The notes beneath the pieces are model-generated. The model did not search any database, was not told the DNA's origin, and saw only the letters and a program-made list of their open reading frames with translations. A stretch of DNA of 64,000 nt from Moorena sp. SIO3I8 (lineage in GTDB: Bacteria > Cyanobacteriota > Cyanobacteriia > Cyanobacteriales > Coleofasciculaceae): assembly GCF_010692325.1 (NCBI RefSeq), contig NZ_JAAHHW010000009.1, forward strand, positions 26,528 to 90,527, in the 5' to 3' direction. Positions 18,342-26,446 of the stretch are shown in pieces. The position numbers and the translations under genes were made by a program. The stretch's first letter is position 1. Each line of letters opens with the position of its first letter.

Positions 18342-18620
18342 CTATATTTTTTGACATATTTTATAAGCTTGTTCTTCTGATTCTTCAAGAGTTTTTAATT
18401 GTGAGTATAGCTTTTCAATGCTTTCTTTATCGGGACTTTCTTGGGTAACATTAAAAACTATACTATTGAATTTATTTTGGGCTGTTTTGACAACTTCCTC
18501 AGCTTTCCTACAAGATGGATTTCTGAATATTTGATCAAGTTGAGGAAAACACCCACTTAAGCAAAACGTTAGTATAAAGATTATGATTCTCTTAGCTTGG
18601 GCAATAGTAGCAAATTTCAT
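18342..18620 (-). CDS. Small putative lipoprotein
   Basis: The 92-residue product has a basic start, a hydrophobic stretch (IIIFILTFCLSGC) and an LSGC lipobox with Cys near residue 24. The mature part is short, helical and charged (EEVVKTAQNKFNSIV, ESIEKLYSQLKTLEESEEQAYK). I do not recognise a family. The lipobox position and composition make it a believable lipoprotein anchored in a membrane, but the short length leaves some doubt. Confidence 0.6.
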   Translation of the reverse strand: MKFATIAQAKRIIIFILTFCLSGCFPQLDQIFRNPSCRKAEEVVKTAQNKFNSIVFNVTQESPDKESIEKLYSQLKTLEESEEQAYKICQKI

Positions 18621-19096
18621 CAGACAAGGGTGTAACTTAAGTTAAGTCTAATACCCACTACTGATGGAAATCTAAAGTTTCAGGAAATTTTATCAAAACC
18701 TTGGCCGTGGGCCACGCTTCGCGAATGAACGATTCCACAACTCAAGTACCTAGGATTTCAAGTCTTTTCTAGAGTATCAGTTGAGTCAACAGAGTCTCCT
18801 GCTGCTTACTACTATACAGATCCACTATAAAGATCCACGGTTGTGCGCCCCTACTGACCGATCACTATCGACCTCAGTTTTTGGTTATCTTCCCACTGGC
18901 ACAAGCTTGAGATCATCTCTGCTACCCGCGCGATCGCTCCTGTCAATTTGCTCTCCATCCCCTTGACAAATGCCACATTACCTTGAATTATTAGCAATCT
19001 GGATTTCTGTCCGATCGAATGGCCCTTATGACACCAGTTTTGGGCTGATCCGGTGGAATTGAGCCAAAAATAAGCCAAAAGGGCAAGATACTGTAT

Positions 19097-19271
19097 ATGG
19101 GACAGGTAATATGGGACAGGTAATATCCCACAGGTATTTAGTCCATTGGTATCAGCCATTTGGCTGATATTTGCGATGAGGGGTCACACCCCTCACCATT
19201 TGTGATAAATTTTAATTAGTAGATGCACCCTGATGATCGAGAGAGTCAAAAACGTGGCTCTCTTTTTTTTT
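19097..19271 (+). ncRNA. Candidate small RNA ending in an intrinsic terminator
   Basis: A tandem direct repeat of 14 bases (19097-19110 and 19111-19124) is followed by three successive perfect hairpins: ATCAGCC/GGCTGAT (19151-19168), TGAGGGGT/ACCCCTCA with a three-base loop (19177-19195), and the terminator stem at 19240-19263 with nine T residues. No coding frame with family resemblance occupies this 1.2-kb gap. The order of stems plus terminator is what a trans-acting sRNA looks like. It does not contain the Yfr1 core ACTCCTCACAC. The 5' end is unknown. Confidence 0.5.
19240..19271 (+). terminator. Rho-independent terminator
   Basis: The stem AGAGAGTC pairs with GGCTCTCT (one U-G wobble) across an eight-base loop, and nine T residues follow directly. 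There is no coding gene in the proper orientation within 1 kb upstream. Confidence 0.8.
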
Positions 19272-19550
19272 GGGCATAGGGATTGCCTGACAGGGGTAGC
19301 GTTTTCCCCAATCACTTAGCCCAAGCCAGCTGATGAAGCTGATGAAATTGACATCTTTAAAAAATACTTTAAAATTATTGCGAAATATATTTACCTGACA
19401 GGACGACTGCTAAACTATAGCGATATATATTAAACTATTGCGCTAATCTAATAGAAAACTTAACTAGACGGATTTCCAGTAACCAACAACCACCAGGGTG
19501 AACCATTGCGTTCAGTATCATTACCCCGAAAGGGAGTAATAACCAACAGC

Positions 19551-19687
19551 ATTCCCCAGAGTGCGTTCGCTTTTAGCGGAAGCTGAGGCCGTAGGCCACG
19601 CGGGGCGCGTTCGCTTCATCGCGCCTCGCCAGTGGGATAAACGGGATGCTCACCGAACAGCCGCTACGGGAACACACTCTGGGGAAT
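19551..19687. repeat. Long inverted repeat enclosing GC-rich palindromic repeats
   Basis: ATTCCCCAGAGTG (19551-19563) and CACTCTGGGGAAT (19675-19687) form a perfect 13-base stem. Between them lie GTTCGC-type and GGCCGTAGGCC-type palindromes of the family repeated through the window. It could be a miniature element with a nested insertion or a structured RNA. Confidence 0.6.
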
Positions 19688-19831
19688 ATCAACACTATCT
19701 ACTTCTATTGGGACCAATTTGCTCATGTTTTCCCAACAGCTGTTAAGGCAAAAACCTTATAGTTAGCAATATAATTCCATAAATTCCGCTAAAATTCCAG
19801 CACTATAGTCATACCTAATAACCATTACCCT

Positions 19832-20734
19832 TCAACACACAGACAAAACCATCCCCTCGCGAGCCAGTAAGTGATTAGGATAGAAAGACTGGAGTTGCTT
19901 TTCTAGTGTGTCGAGATAATCATCATTATAGTCAGGATGATAACGAGACATAACTATGTGCTTAACACCTGCCACCTTTGCCGTTGCTATCCCAGTTTGC
20001 CAACGCTGATCTTGCCAAATCAAAGGTGAATAATTAGGCAGATCATCTCCTGTGAGGGGAAAGGGAGCATCCAAAATTAGCAAATCTGCCTGACGGCATA
20101 GGTATCGTAGATTTTCATCAATGCCACCCCAACCATGGGAGTGAGTAGTGGCGTACACAACAGCATATCCTTGCCAGTTTACCCGATAGCCCATTGCTTG
20201 ATGTGAGTCATTAAGAAGGACAGCCTCCACTGTTACATCATCTAGGGTTACTGTATGACCTGACCTCAGCCCGTGAAATTTCAGATCTGACTGCATGACC
20301 TGAAGGGGCACTGGAAAATTTGGAGCAATCATTTGCTGACCTAGACACTGTTCGATGGATGCCCCATCAGGTGCTGCTGCTCCATAGATATGAAAACAGT
20401 TACCAGGAATAAACGCAGGAGTAAAAAAGGGAAACCCTTGAATGCTGTCCCAATTGCTATGGGAAAAAAAAATGTGAGCTTCTATGGGCATTTGCTTAAG
20501 CCAATGATTTCCCAGCACCCGTAAACCACTGCCACCATCAAAAATTAAGCGTTTTCTACCAACACGCATCTCTACACAAGATGTATTGCCACCATAGCGC
20601 ATGGTATCTGTCCCAGGAGCAGAAATTTGACCCCTAACGCCCCAAAATCGGACGCTCATATCCCTTCCAGTGCCATTGTTTAGGCTGGGTGTAGCCTTAT
20701 AGTTGCCTAGTGTGGGTGCTACTAGATTTTGCAT
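19832..20734 (-). CDS. MBL-fold protein with substituted metal-binding motif
   Basis: The 300-residue protein has the metallo-beta-lactamase fold order: FWGVRGQISAPGTDTMRYGGNTSCVEM, LIFDGGSGLRVLG, a motif-II strand, a long middle, and MSRYHPDYNDDYLD near the end. Normal relatives carry TH-H-DH in motif II. This protein reads FFSHSNWDSIQGFPFF, keeping the first His and Asp but with Asn and Ser where the second and third His should be. Later ligands are also changed (YATTHSHGWGG). It probably does not hold a normal two-metal site and may be a non-catalytic or specialised member. A second ATG near residue 26 (MSVRFWG) is an alternative start. Confidence 0.75.
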   Translation of the reverse strand: MQNLVAPTLGNYKATPSLNNGTGRDMSVRFWGVRGQISAPGTDTMRYGGNTSCVEMRVGRKRLIFDGGSGLRVLGNHWLKQMPIEAHIFFSHSNWDSIQGFPFFTPAFIPGNCFHIYGAAAPDGASIEQCLGQQMIAPNFPVPLQVMQSDLKFHGLRSGHTVTLDDVTVEAVLLNDSHQAMGYRVNWQGYAVVYATTHSHGWGGIDENLRYLCRQADLLILDAPFPLTGDDLPNYSPLIWQDQRWQTGIATAKVAGVKHIVMSRYHPDYNDDYLDTLEKQLQSFYPNHLLAREGMVLSVC

Positions 20735-20828
20735 CTTGAATCTATGAATTAAGTGAGCCTAAGTTAGGAATTATTCCCATTGGTAGATTCCCACTAGAGG
20801 ATACTCGGTTAATATTAAGTAACCATCT

Positions 20829-21073
20829 GTGGTTAACCACTAATTTTTGTTAAAGTGGGTGGATTGCATACATCAAATTGCATACATCAAGAGTAATTAG
20901 ATGGGGTAAAGCAACCACAACAGCCCCAGTAATTTAGTCATATCTCTAATTTGGAACCGTTCAGCCCCCCGAAACAAGTTAAAATACAGTTATGCTGTCT
21001 CTTAACTGTATATTAAGTGTTGGTTAATTTTAACGGATTTAGGAACAAACAGTTTGTGACCTATGTCACAAAC
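20829..21073. promoter_or_regulatory. Palindrome cluster including a CRP-like site
   Basis: GTGGTTAACCAC (20829-20840) is a perfect palindrome. A perfect nine-base hairpin, ATACAGTTA/TAACTGTAT, lies at 20984-21011. At 21055-21070 TGTGACCTATGTCACA fits the CRP-type consensus TGTGA-N6-TCACA, and its arms extend to nine bases each side (21052-21073). Cyanobacteria use SyCRP1 on such sites. No convincing target gene lies downstream, and the same bases could instead form an RNA hairpin. Confidence 0.5.
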
Positions 21074-21130
21074 CCATCAAATTAATTCAATCAATCAATC
21101 AGAATGGGAACTGGTAAAGCATCAGTTATC

Positions 21131-21180
21131 CTTTGAGTGGTCAGCTTATGCGCTACGCGCACGCGTGCGCGTTCAGCTAT
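21131..21180. repeat. GC-rich palindrome shared with 5203-5218
   Basis: The perfect palindrome CGCGCACGCGTGCGCG at 21156-21171 is flanked by TCAGCTTATGCGCTA on the left and TTCAGCTAT on the right, matching the reverse complement of the copy at 5190-5235. Confidence 0.8.
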
Positions 21181-21499
21181 CGGAAGTCAGCCCATTTACT
21201 TATAGCTTAACCTCGACAGCTAAACCAAACGCTCAGTGTATGCCCATACCAAGTATAACTGCTCACCCCATCCCATCCTGACCTGATTATCTCCTCACCT
21301 AAAAAGGTAATATCTTTTAGCTTCATCCGCAATTGATCTCACATCTCAATGCTACGCCATGAGTGTCAGATCAATTGCGGACAGGATCGAAGACCGTGTA
21401 TACTAAATCTAGTAGGGAAGACAAATGAAGAGCTAACCGCCACCTACGTGCCTAAGAAAAAACTCAAACTCATTGTATGTTCCGGCGGGTCGGGGCATC

Positions 21500-21700
21500 C
21501 CGGAGACGAAACCTTAGAATAGGGCAGCCTTAATCATAAAGTTTTAACCCTTTACGCATAACCGACTAACCATAAAGGCCAGAGACGCGCGCCTTAGACA
21601 GGGTCGCCTTATAACAATAGCCTTAACCCTTTTACCCATAGCCTGCCGACCATAAAGGCGACCCTGTCTTACGGTAACTTCAAACCCTATTCTTGCGGTA
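21500..21700. repeat. Long hairpin and diverged tandem copies
   Basis: GACAGGGTCGCCTT (21597-21610) and AAGGCGACCCTGTC (21655-21668) form a perfect 14-base stem. Its loop resembles the segment at about 21548-21588: both contain a TTAACCCTTT-ACGCATA or ACCCATA stretch and end in ACCATAAAGGC. The block thus looks like two diverged copies of one unit. I see no coding frame with family resemblance. Confidence 0.6.
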
Positions 21701-21730
21701 ACTTCTGACCGTGTCGTTAATAAAGCTTGC

Positions 21731-21783
21731 CGAACGCGCCCCGCGTGGCCTTTGGCCTTACGCGCCCCGCGTGGCCTTTGGCC
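21731..21783. repeat. Tandem copies of the GTGGCC palindromic repeat
   Basis: The block ACGCGCCCCGCGTGGCCTTT followed by GGCC occurs twice in tandem. It is a variant of the GTTCGCGTAGCGTGGCC family seen at 31627-31716. Confidence 0.8.
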
Positions 21784-21810
21784 AAGTATCCTAACCGTTG
21801 GGTGGAGTTG

Positions 21811-21860
21811 GCAAGAAGCCCACACTGAACTCAAAGAGTCAGTGTGGGAGTATGTCACCT
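21811..21860 (+). mobile_element. Orphan IS200/IS605-type right-end hairpin
   Basis: CCCACACTGA (21819-21828) and TCAGTGTGGG (21839-21848) form a perfect ten-base stem flanked by AAGAAG and GAGTATGTCAC. The GAAxCCC-stem-GGGAG-TGTCA layout matches the right end of the tnpB element at 29993-30030. No transposase gene is attached, so this is a relic. Confidence 0.6.
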
Positions 21861-21879
21861 TCTGTTGGTATCACTCCCT

Positions 21880-21911
21880 GACCCTACTTGATTAGGGTTG
21901 GGGTATTTTTT
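21880..21911 (+). terminator. Possible intrinsic terminator
   Basis: A six-base stem ACCCTA/TAGGGT (21881-21898) is followed after six bases by six T residues. It is short, with a long gap to the T-run. Confidence 0.4.
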
Positions 21912-21982
21912 GTTATGCTTGCCCTTAAAACAGAGAATGGCTAATCGCTTTGCCAGCTTTCTAGCATCAACCATTAGCCTAA

Positions 21983-22032
21983 GAAAAAAAAATTAATTAT
22001 AGTGGAACTCATCGCTCAGATGAGTCCCCACT
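21983..22032 (-). terminator. Intrinsic terminator of ppa
   Basis: On the minus strand the ppa stop codon is followed by a stem with two parts, AGTGG/CCACT and ACTCATC/GATGAGT (22001-22032), then an AT-rich spacer and nine T residues (complement of 21984-21992). Confidence 0.65.
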
Positions 22033-22042
22033 TGATCAGTCC

Positions 22043-22555
22043 CTACTGCTTATAGTTTTTGATCGACTCTTCCACCAAAGGCATTACCTGATCAAGATCT
22101 TTCCATCCTAAAATTTTAGTGACTTTCTTTTCCAGATTTTTGTATGTCCTGAAAAATTCAGCAATTTCTTCCAACCGATGGGGCGCTATATCTTGGAGAG
22201 TTTTTACTTCAGCGTAGCGAGGATCCTTGTCAGGAACACACAGAATTTTTTCATCCCGATCACCTCCATCGAGCATTTCCAGCATCCCGATTGGTCTAGC
22301 GGTAATCACACAACCAGGGAAGGTAGGTTGATCCATTATCACCATACCATCAAGAGGATCACCATCATCTGCTAGAGTGTTAGGGACAAAGCCGTAGTCA
22401 TAGGGGTACTGTACGGATGCATAAAGTACCCGGTCAAGGGCAAAGGCTTCTAGATCCTTGTCAAACTCATACTTATTTTTACTACCTGCGGGAATTTCAA
22501 TTAAAACGTTGATCAGACCTGGTTTAGGTTGAGCAGGAATCTTTGATAAATCCAT
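22043..22555 (-). CDS. ppa: Inorganic pyrophosphatase (family I)
   Basis: The 170-residue protein is a full-length family I soluble pyrophosphatase, which hydrolyses pyrophosphate to two phosphates in the cytoplasm and pulls biosynthetic reactions forward. The signature DGDPLDGMV supplies the magnesium-binding Asp residues. Other active-site pieces are [25 protein letters not shown] and CVPDKDPRY. It is a single gene with its own terminator. Confidence 0.96.
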   Translation of the reverse strand: MDLSKIPAQPKPGLINVLIEIPAGSKNKYEFDKDLEAFALDRVLYASVQYPYDYGFVPNTLADDGDPLDGMVIMDQPTFPGCVITARPIGMLEMLDGGDRDEKILCVPDKDPRYAEVKTLQDIAPHRLEEIAEFFRTYKNLEKKVTKILGWKDLDQVMPLVEESIKNYKQ

Positions 22556-22850
22556 GAACTATATGTTTCAAAAAAACAGCAGATGTGGGTTATCTCATCT
22601 TTAGTGCTTAAGACATCTTAATAGCTGCTTTAATACTTACCTAAATAAATCCCATAGTTCAGGATTTTTTAGGTAGGTAGAATAGCCAACCGATCAGATT
22701 ATCCTGAGCAGGGTGCCGTTCAATGCCAACTATATTGAACTACTAGCCCCGTGCAACATTGTGACATCTCACCGCAACTTTTCAAAGCGCCATTCGGCCT
22801 ATAGTGTGTAATGTGTGTGTAATGTGTGAGTAATTGAGGAGTGAATTCCG

Positions 22851-24077
22851 ATGGGAGAGCTTCAGCAGAGGATTGGTATAACACCATTACAGTCGGAATC
22901 TGTCACACAAATCCTAGGGGATGATACTGACTGCCTAACTGACCCGTTTTATCCTGGATTACGCCAACGAGCCTGGGCCGAAATTGATAAAGTTGCTCTT
23001 CATCACAATTTACGGCAAATACAGCAGCTTTTGCGCCATCCTACCCAACTAATGGCAGTGGTCAAAGCCGATGCCTATGGCCATGGTGCTCTAACCGTTG
23101 CCCGCACAGCGATAGAGGCTGGTGCTGGGGGGTTATGTGTTGCTACTGTCTCAGAGGGCATTCAACTCAGGCAAGGGGGAATTAAGGCCACTATACTCTT
23201 GTTGGGAGCGACTAATACCCCAGAACAAGTCAAAGCGATCGCTCACTGGCAATTGGAACCAACTTTGTGTAATCCTCAACAAGCGTTAGTGTTTTCGGAA
23301 ACCTTGAGTGGTCTAAACCAAACCCTGCCAGTGCATCTGAAACTAGATACAGGAATGTCCCGGTTGGGAATGCCTTGGCAAGATGCTATCGAGTTTGTAC
23401 GCTTAGTCCAACAATTACCTAACTTGGAAATAGCTAGTGTCTATTCCCATCTAGCTACTGCTGATAGTCCTGACCCCACAGTGATGAGACAGCAGCATGA
23501 AAGGTTTAAAAACGCGATCGCACAATTAAAGGCTGGTGGCATAACTCCACCCCGATTACACTTGGCCAATTCCGCTGCTACCTTAACCGACTCAGCATTG
23601 CACTACGATTGGGTGCGTGTAGGATTAGCCGTCTATGGTCTCTACCCAGCAGAGCATCTTCAAAATGTTATTCACCTCAAGCCAGTGATGCAGGTAAAAG
23701 CCCGGATCACCCAAATTAAAACTATTCCGCCTGGAACTGGTATCAGCTATGGCCATCAATTTATTTCAAATCGACAGATGCGTCTAGCAGTAGTCGGTAT
23801 TGGCTATGCTGACGGTGTTCCCCGAAATCTTTCCAATCGCATCAATGTCATCATCCAAGGGCAGCAAGTTCCTCAGATTGGCGCAATTACAATGGATCAG
23901 CTCATGCTCGATGTTAGTGATATTCCTAATATACAAGTTGGGGAAATTGTTACCTTAATTGGACAGGATGGGGAAGAGCAAATCTCAGCAGATCACTGGG
24001 CTATGGCTTTAGGCACCATTTCCTGGGAAATTATTTGTGGTTTTAAGCACCGACTACCCCGTGTAGTAGTAGGGTAA
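22851..24077 (+). CDS. alr: Alanine racemase
   Basis: This PLP enzyme interconverts L- and D-alanine for peptidoglycan synthesis. The PLP-binding Lys is in AVVKADAYGHG (Lys72). The second catalytic Tyr is in GTGISYGHQF, near residue 300. The family blocks HLKLDTGMSRLG, ARLHLANSAAT-type (PRLHLANSAAT) and GAITMDQLMLDVS are present. The first 38 residues are an N-terminal extension compared with E. coli Alr, which is common in cyanobacteria. The gene stands alone and is followed by a dense repeat cluster. Confidence 0.96.
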   Translation: MGELQQRIGITPLQSESVTQILGDDTDCLTDPFYPGLRQRAWAEIDKVALHHNLRQIQQLLRHPTQLMAVVKADAYGHGALTVARTAIEAGAGGLCVATVSEGIQLRQGGIKATILLLGATNTPEQVKAIAHWQLEPTLCNPQQALVFSETLSGLNQTLPVHLKLDTGMSRLGMPWQDAIEFVRLVQQLPNLEIASVYSHLATADSPDPTVMRQQHERFKNAIAQLKAGGITPPRLHLANSAATLTDSALHYDWVRVGLAVYGLYPAEHLQNVIHLKPVMQVKARITQIKTIPPGTGISYGHQFISNRQMRLAVVGIGYADGVPRNLSNRINVIIQGQQVPQIGAITMDQLMLDVSDIPNIQVGEIVTLIGQDGEEQISADHWAMALGTISWEIICGFKHRLPRVVVG

Positions 24078-24300
24078 GCGGTCAGCGGTCAGCGGTCAGC
24101 CGTTGGCCACGCTAAGGGAACAGCCGTGAGCTAAAGCTCACGCTGCTTGAGGTGCTTATTTTATTCAAAAGCACCTCAAGTAGCCTGGCCTACGGCCAAT
24201 GGCTGATCGCTGTTCGGTGTAGCGTGCGCGTAAGCTGATAGCTGATAGCTGATAGCTGATAGCTGATAGCTGATAGCTGATAGCTGATAGCTGATAGCTT
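24078..24300. repeat. Composite repeat cluster: CGGTCAG and GCTGATA heptamers around palindromes
   Basis: The order is: three CGGTCAG units, a GGCCACGCTA fragment, GTGAGCTAAAGCTCAC, a perfect 12-base inverted repeat CTTGAGGTGCTT/AAGCACCTCAAG (about 24148-24181), GGCCTACGGCC, a GTAGCGTGCGCG fragment, and about nine GCTGATA units (24234-24299). The CTTGAGGTGCTT segment recurs in part at 38675-38699. Confidence 0.8.
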
Positions 24301-24406
24301 ACCAATTAACAGTTTTAATGTTTTTGTAAGAAAATTCATCCATCTAATCCCTTTGCCATTAGGGATTCAGAATGTGTTACCCTAAAAGGGTTTTATAAAG
24401 ATCGCA

Positions 24407-24472
24407 CATCCAGGGTTTCGGGTGTTTCTAAAGGGAAATCCACCTGGATGGAGGTTAAACCCGAATTAGGAG
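24407..24472 (+). promoter_or_regulatory. rpsB leader with predicted H-type pseudoknot
   Basis: Stem 1 is CATCCAGG (24407-24414) with CCTGGATG (24443-24450). Stem 2 is TTCGGGT (24417-24423) with ACCCGAA (24459-24465). Both are perfect and they interleave (A, B, A', B'), the order of an H-type pseudoknot. The ribosome binding site AGGAG (24468-24472) begins three bases after stem 2, and the rpsB ATG is at 24483. Ribosomal protein S2 is known to repress its own mRNA in other bacteria, so an S2-binding autoregulatory leader is the likely role. Confidence 0.65.
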
Positions 24473-24482
24473 TTAAAAAATT

Positions 24483-25313
24483 ATGCCTGTAGTTTCTTTA
24501 GCTGAAATGCTAGAGTCAGGGGTTCACTTTGGTCACCAGACTCGCCGATGGAACCCCAAGATGGATCCTTACATTTACACTGCTCGCAATGGTGTCCACA
24601 TCATTGACTTGGTACAGACAGCTCAGCTGATGGAGGACGCTTATCACTATATCCGGACCTCATCAGAGCAGGGCAAGAGATTTCTGTTTGTCGGTACTAA
24701 GCGCCAAGCTGCTGGAATTATTGCCCAAGAGGCAAGCCGTTGTGGTGCCTACTATGTTAACCAGCGCTGGCTAGGTGGTATGCTCACCAACTGGGAAACA
24801 ATTAAGACCAGGGTGGAGCGACTGAAAGATTTAGAGCGTCGGGAAACCAGTGGTGCCCTTGACTTACTGCCAAAAAAAGAAGGCTCTATGCTGCGTCGGG
24901 AACTAGGCAAGCTTCAGAAGTATCTAGGTGGCATCAAAATGATGCGTAAGGTTCCCGACATTGTCATAATCATAGACCAAAAGCGTGAGTACAACGCTAT
25001 TTTGGAATGTGAAAAGCTAAGTCTACCGATAGTATCACTATTAGATACAAACTGCGACCCTGATTTAGCCGATATTCCGATTCCAGCTAATGACGATGCG
25101 ATCCGGTCGATTAAGCTAATCATAGGTAAACTGGCTGATGCCATTTACGAAGGCCGTCATGGTGAGCTAGACACCGCAGAGGAATACGAATACGAAGAAT
25201 TTGAAGAGGGATTAGAGGAGTTCCCAGACGAGGAAGAAATTCAAGAGACTGAACAAAGTGAGCAAATTGAATCCGTAGATCAAGGAGATAACCAGGAGAC
25301 TGAGGAAGAATAG
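24483..25313 (+). CDS. rpsB: 30S ribosomal protein S2
   Basis: The protein contains [46 protein letters not shown] and [16 protein letters not shown], the full S2 sequence pattern. Its 276 residues exceed the typical bacterial length of about 240. The extra is an acidic tail from about residue 222, rich in Glu, Asp and Gln, a feature of several cyanobacterial S2 proteins. It is followed in the same direction by tsf, the conserved rpsB-tsf order. Confidence 0.97.
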   Translation: MPVVSLAEMLESGVHFGHQTRRWNPKMDPYIYTARNGVHIIDLVQTAQLMEDAYHYIRTSSEQGKRFLFVGTKRQAAGIIAQEASRCGAYYVNQRWLGGMLTNWETIKTRVERLKDLERRETSGALDLLPKKEGSMLRRELGKLQKYLGGIKMMRKVPDIVIIIDQKREYNAILECEKLSLPIVSLLDTNCDPDLADIPIPANDDAIRSIKLIIGKLADAIYEGRHGELDTAEEYEYEEFEEGLEEFPDEEEIQETEQSEQIESVDQGDNQETEEE

Positions 25314-25336
25314 TTAGTTATCTTCGAACTTGAAGC

Positions 25337-25386
25337 CCCACCCTGAATTTATCCTTTGATAAAAATCAACTAGCTTTCAGCGTGGG
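25337..25386 (+). other. Hairpin between rpsB and tsf
   Basis: CCCACCCTGAA (25337-25347) pairs with TTCAGCGTGGG (25376-25386) with one mismatch. No T-run follows, so partial attenuation or mRNA stabilisation between the genes is more likely than full termination. The flanks (GAAGCCC before, CATACTCAC after) also resemble a worn IS605-type end. Confidence 0.5.
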
Positions 25387-25471
25387 CTGGTAAGCCCATA
25401 CTCACGGATCGAGTAGTGTGGGAAGATATCACGGTGTAATCAGTTTCACTAACAGTAGGAACAAAAACAAC

Positions 25472-26128
25472 ATGGCGGAAATTACAGCAAAACTGGTCAA
25501 AGAGCTACGGGAAAAAACCGGCGCTGGCATGATGGATTGCAAAAAAGCTCTCGTAGAAAGCGACGGAGACATGACCAAAGCTATAGAATGGCTGCGTAAA
25601 AAAGGCATTACCTCAGCTGAGAAAAAATCCGGTCGTGTGGCAGCAGAAGGAATTATCGGCAGCTACATCCACACTGGTGGTCGAGTCGGTGTACTCGTAG
25701 AAATTAACTGCGAGACCGATTTTGTTGCCCGCCGCGACGAGTTCCAAGCCCTAGTCAAGAACGTCGCCATGCAAGTAGCAGCTTGCCCTAACGTTGAATA
25801 CGTGAAGGTCGATGACATCCCTCAAGAGATTGTTCAAAAAGAAAAAGACATTGAAATGGGTAGGGATGACCTAGGCAAAAAGCCAGAAAACATCAAAGAG
25901 AAAATTGTTCAGGGTAGGATTGAAAAACGCCTTAAAGAACTCTCGTTGATGGATCAACCTTACATTCGTGATCAAAGCATCACAGTGGAAGAATTAGTCA
26001 AGCAATGTGTTGCCCAGTTGGGTGAAAACATCCAAGTGCGTCGCTTCACTCGCTATGTCTTGGGTGAAGGTATAGAAAAGGAAGAAAGCAACTTTGCTGA
26101 AGAAGTTGCTGCCCAAATGGGTTCTTAA
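25472..26128 (+). CDS. tsf: Translation elongation factor Ts
   Basis: The start is the ATG at 25472 ([27 protein letters not shown]); an upstream in-frame start at 25418 would add 18 residues lacking in the family. The 218-residue length is the short form typical of cyanobacteria. The core [14 protein letters not shown] contacts EF-Tu and promotes GDP release. It follows rpsB with a 158-base gap. Confidence 0.96.
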   Translation: MAEITAKLVKELREKTGAGMMDCKKALVESDGDMTKAIEWLRKKGITSAEKKSGRVAAEGIIGSYIHTGGRVGVLVEINCETDFVARRDEFQALVKNVAMQVAACPNVEYVKVDDIPQEIVQKEKDIEMGRDDLGKKPENIKEKIVQGRIEKRLKELSLMDQPYIRDQSITVEELVKQCVAQLGENIQVRRFTRYVLGEGIEKEESNFAEEVAAQMGS

Positions 26129-26210
26129 ACCGAAGCTTACCTTTGAGCTTCACCCTTGAGCTTGATCAACACGCTTCACTTATTTCGGAGATAGGGAAGA
26201 TCAGCTAGTT

Positions 26211-26300
26211 TAGCAGGAGCCTCACACCATAATCTTTGATTTGGTGTGAGAGGAATGCGCGGTTCCACCCGGGGGTTCAATGCCCCCGTATGGAACCAAT
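26211..26300 (+). other. Structured RNA-like segment downstream of tsf
   Basis: Hairpin one is CTCACACCA (26221-26229) with TGGTGTGAG (26242-26250). Hairpin two is nested: GGTTCCA (26261-26267) with TGGAACC (26291-26297), enclosing CGGGGG (26270-26275) with CCCCCG (26283-26288). All stems are perfect. A run of eight T residues occurs about 95 bases later without a good stem before it. It may be a 3' UTR structure or the remains of a mobile element. Confidence 0.5.
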
Positions 26301-26446
26301 CACAACGCTTTCACAGGCAAGTCGTCAGATGGCCCTGATGGCTCCAAGGGCAGAGTTGACCTAACCAGGTGTTCAAGGCATTGTAAAGTTGGGATTTTTT
26401 TTCACAGCATTTCTAGAGTATGAGTGGTATCAACTCCATGTGAGCA

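Noticed and set aside
18851..19159. 102-codon open frame on the minus strand
   Set aside because: No family resemblance, no ribosome binding site seen, and it overlaps the small-RNA candidate and direct repeats.
19170..19200. Yfr1-like RNA
   Set aside because: The segment TCACACCCCTCACC lacks the invariant ACTCCTCACAC core of Yfr1.
21063..21281. 72-codon open frame on the plus strand
   Set aside because: Its ATG lies within the CRP-like palindrome and its middle is encoded by the GC-rich palindromic repeat; no family resemblance.
24234..24299. CRISPR array
   Set aside because: Units are contiguous heptamers without unique spacers; the same holds for all arrays in the window.
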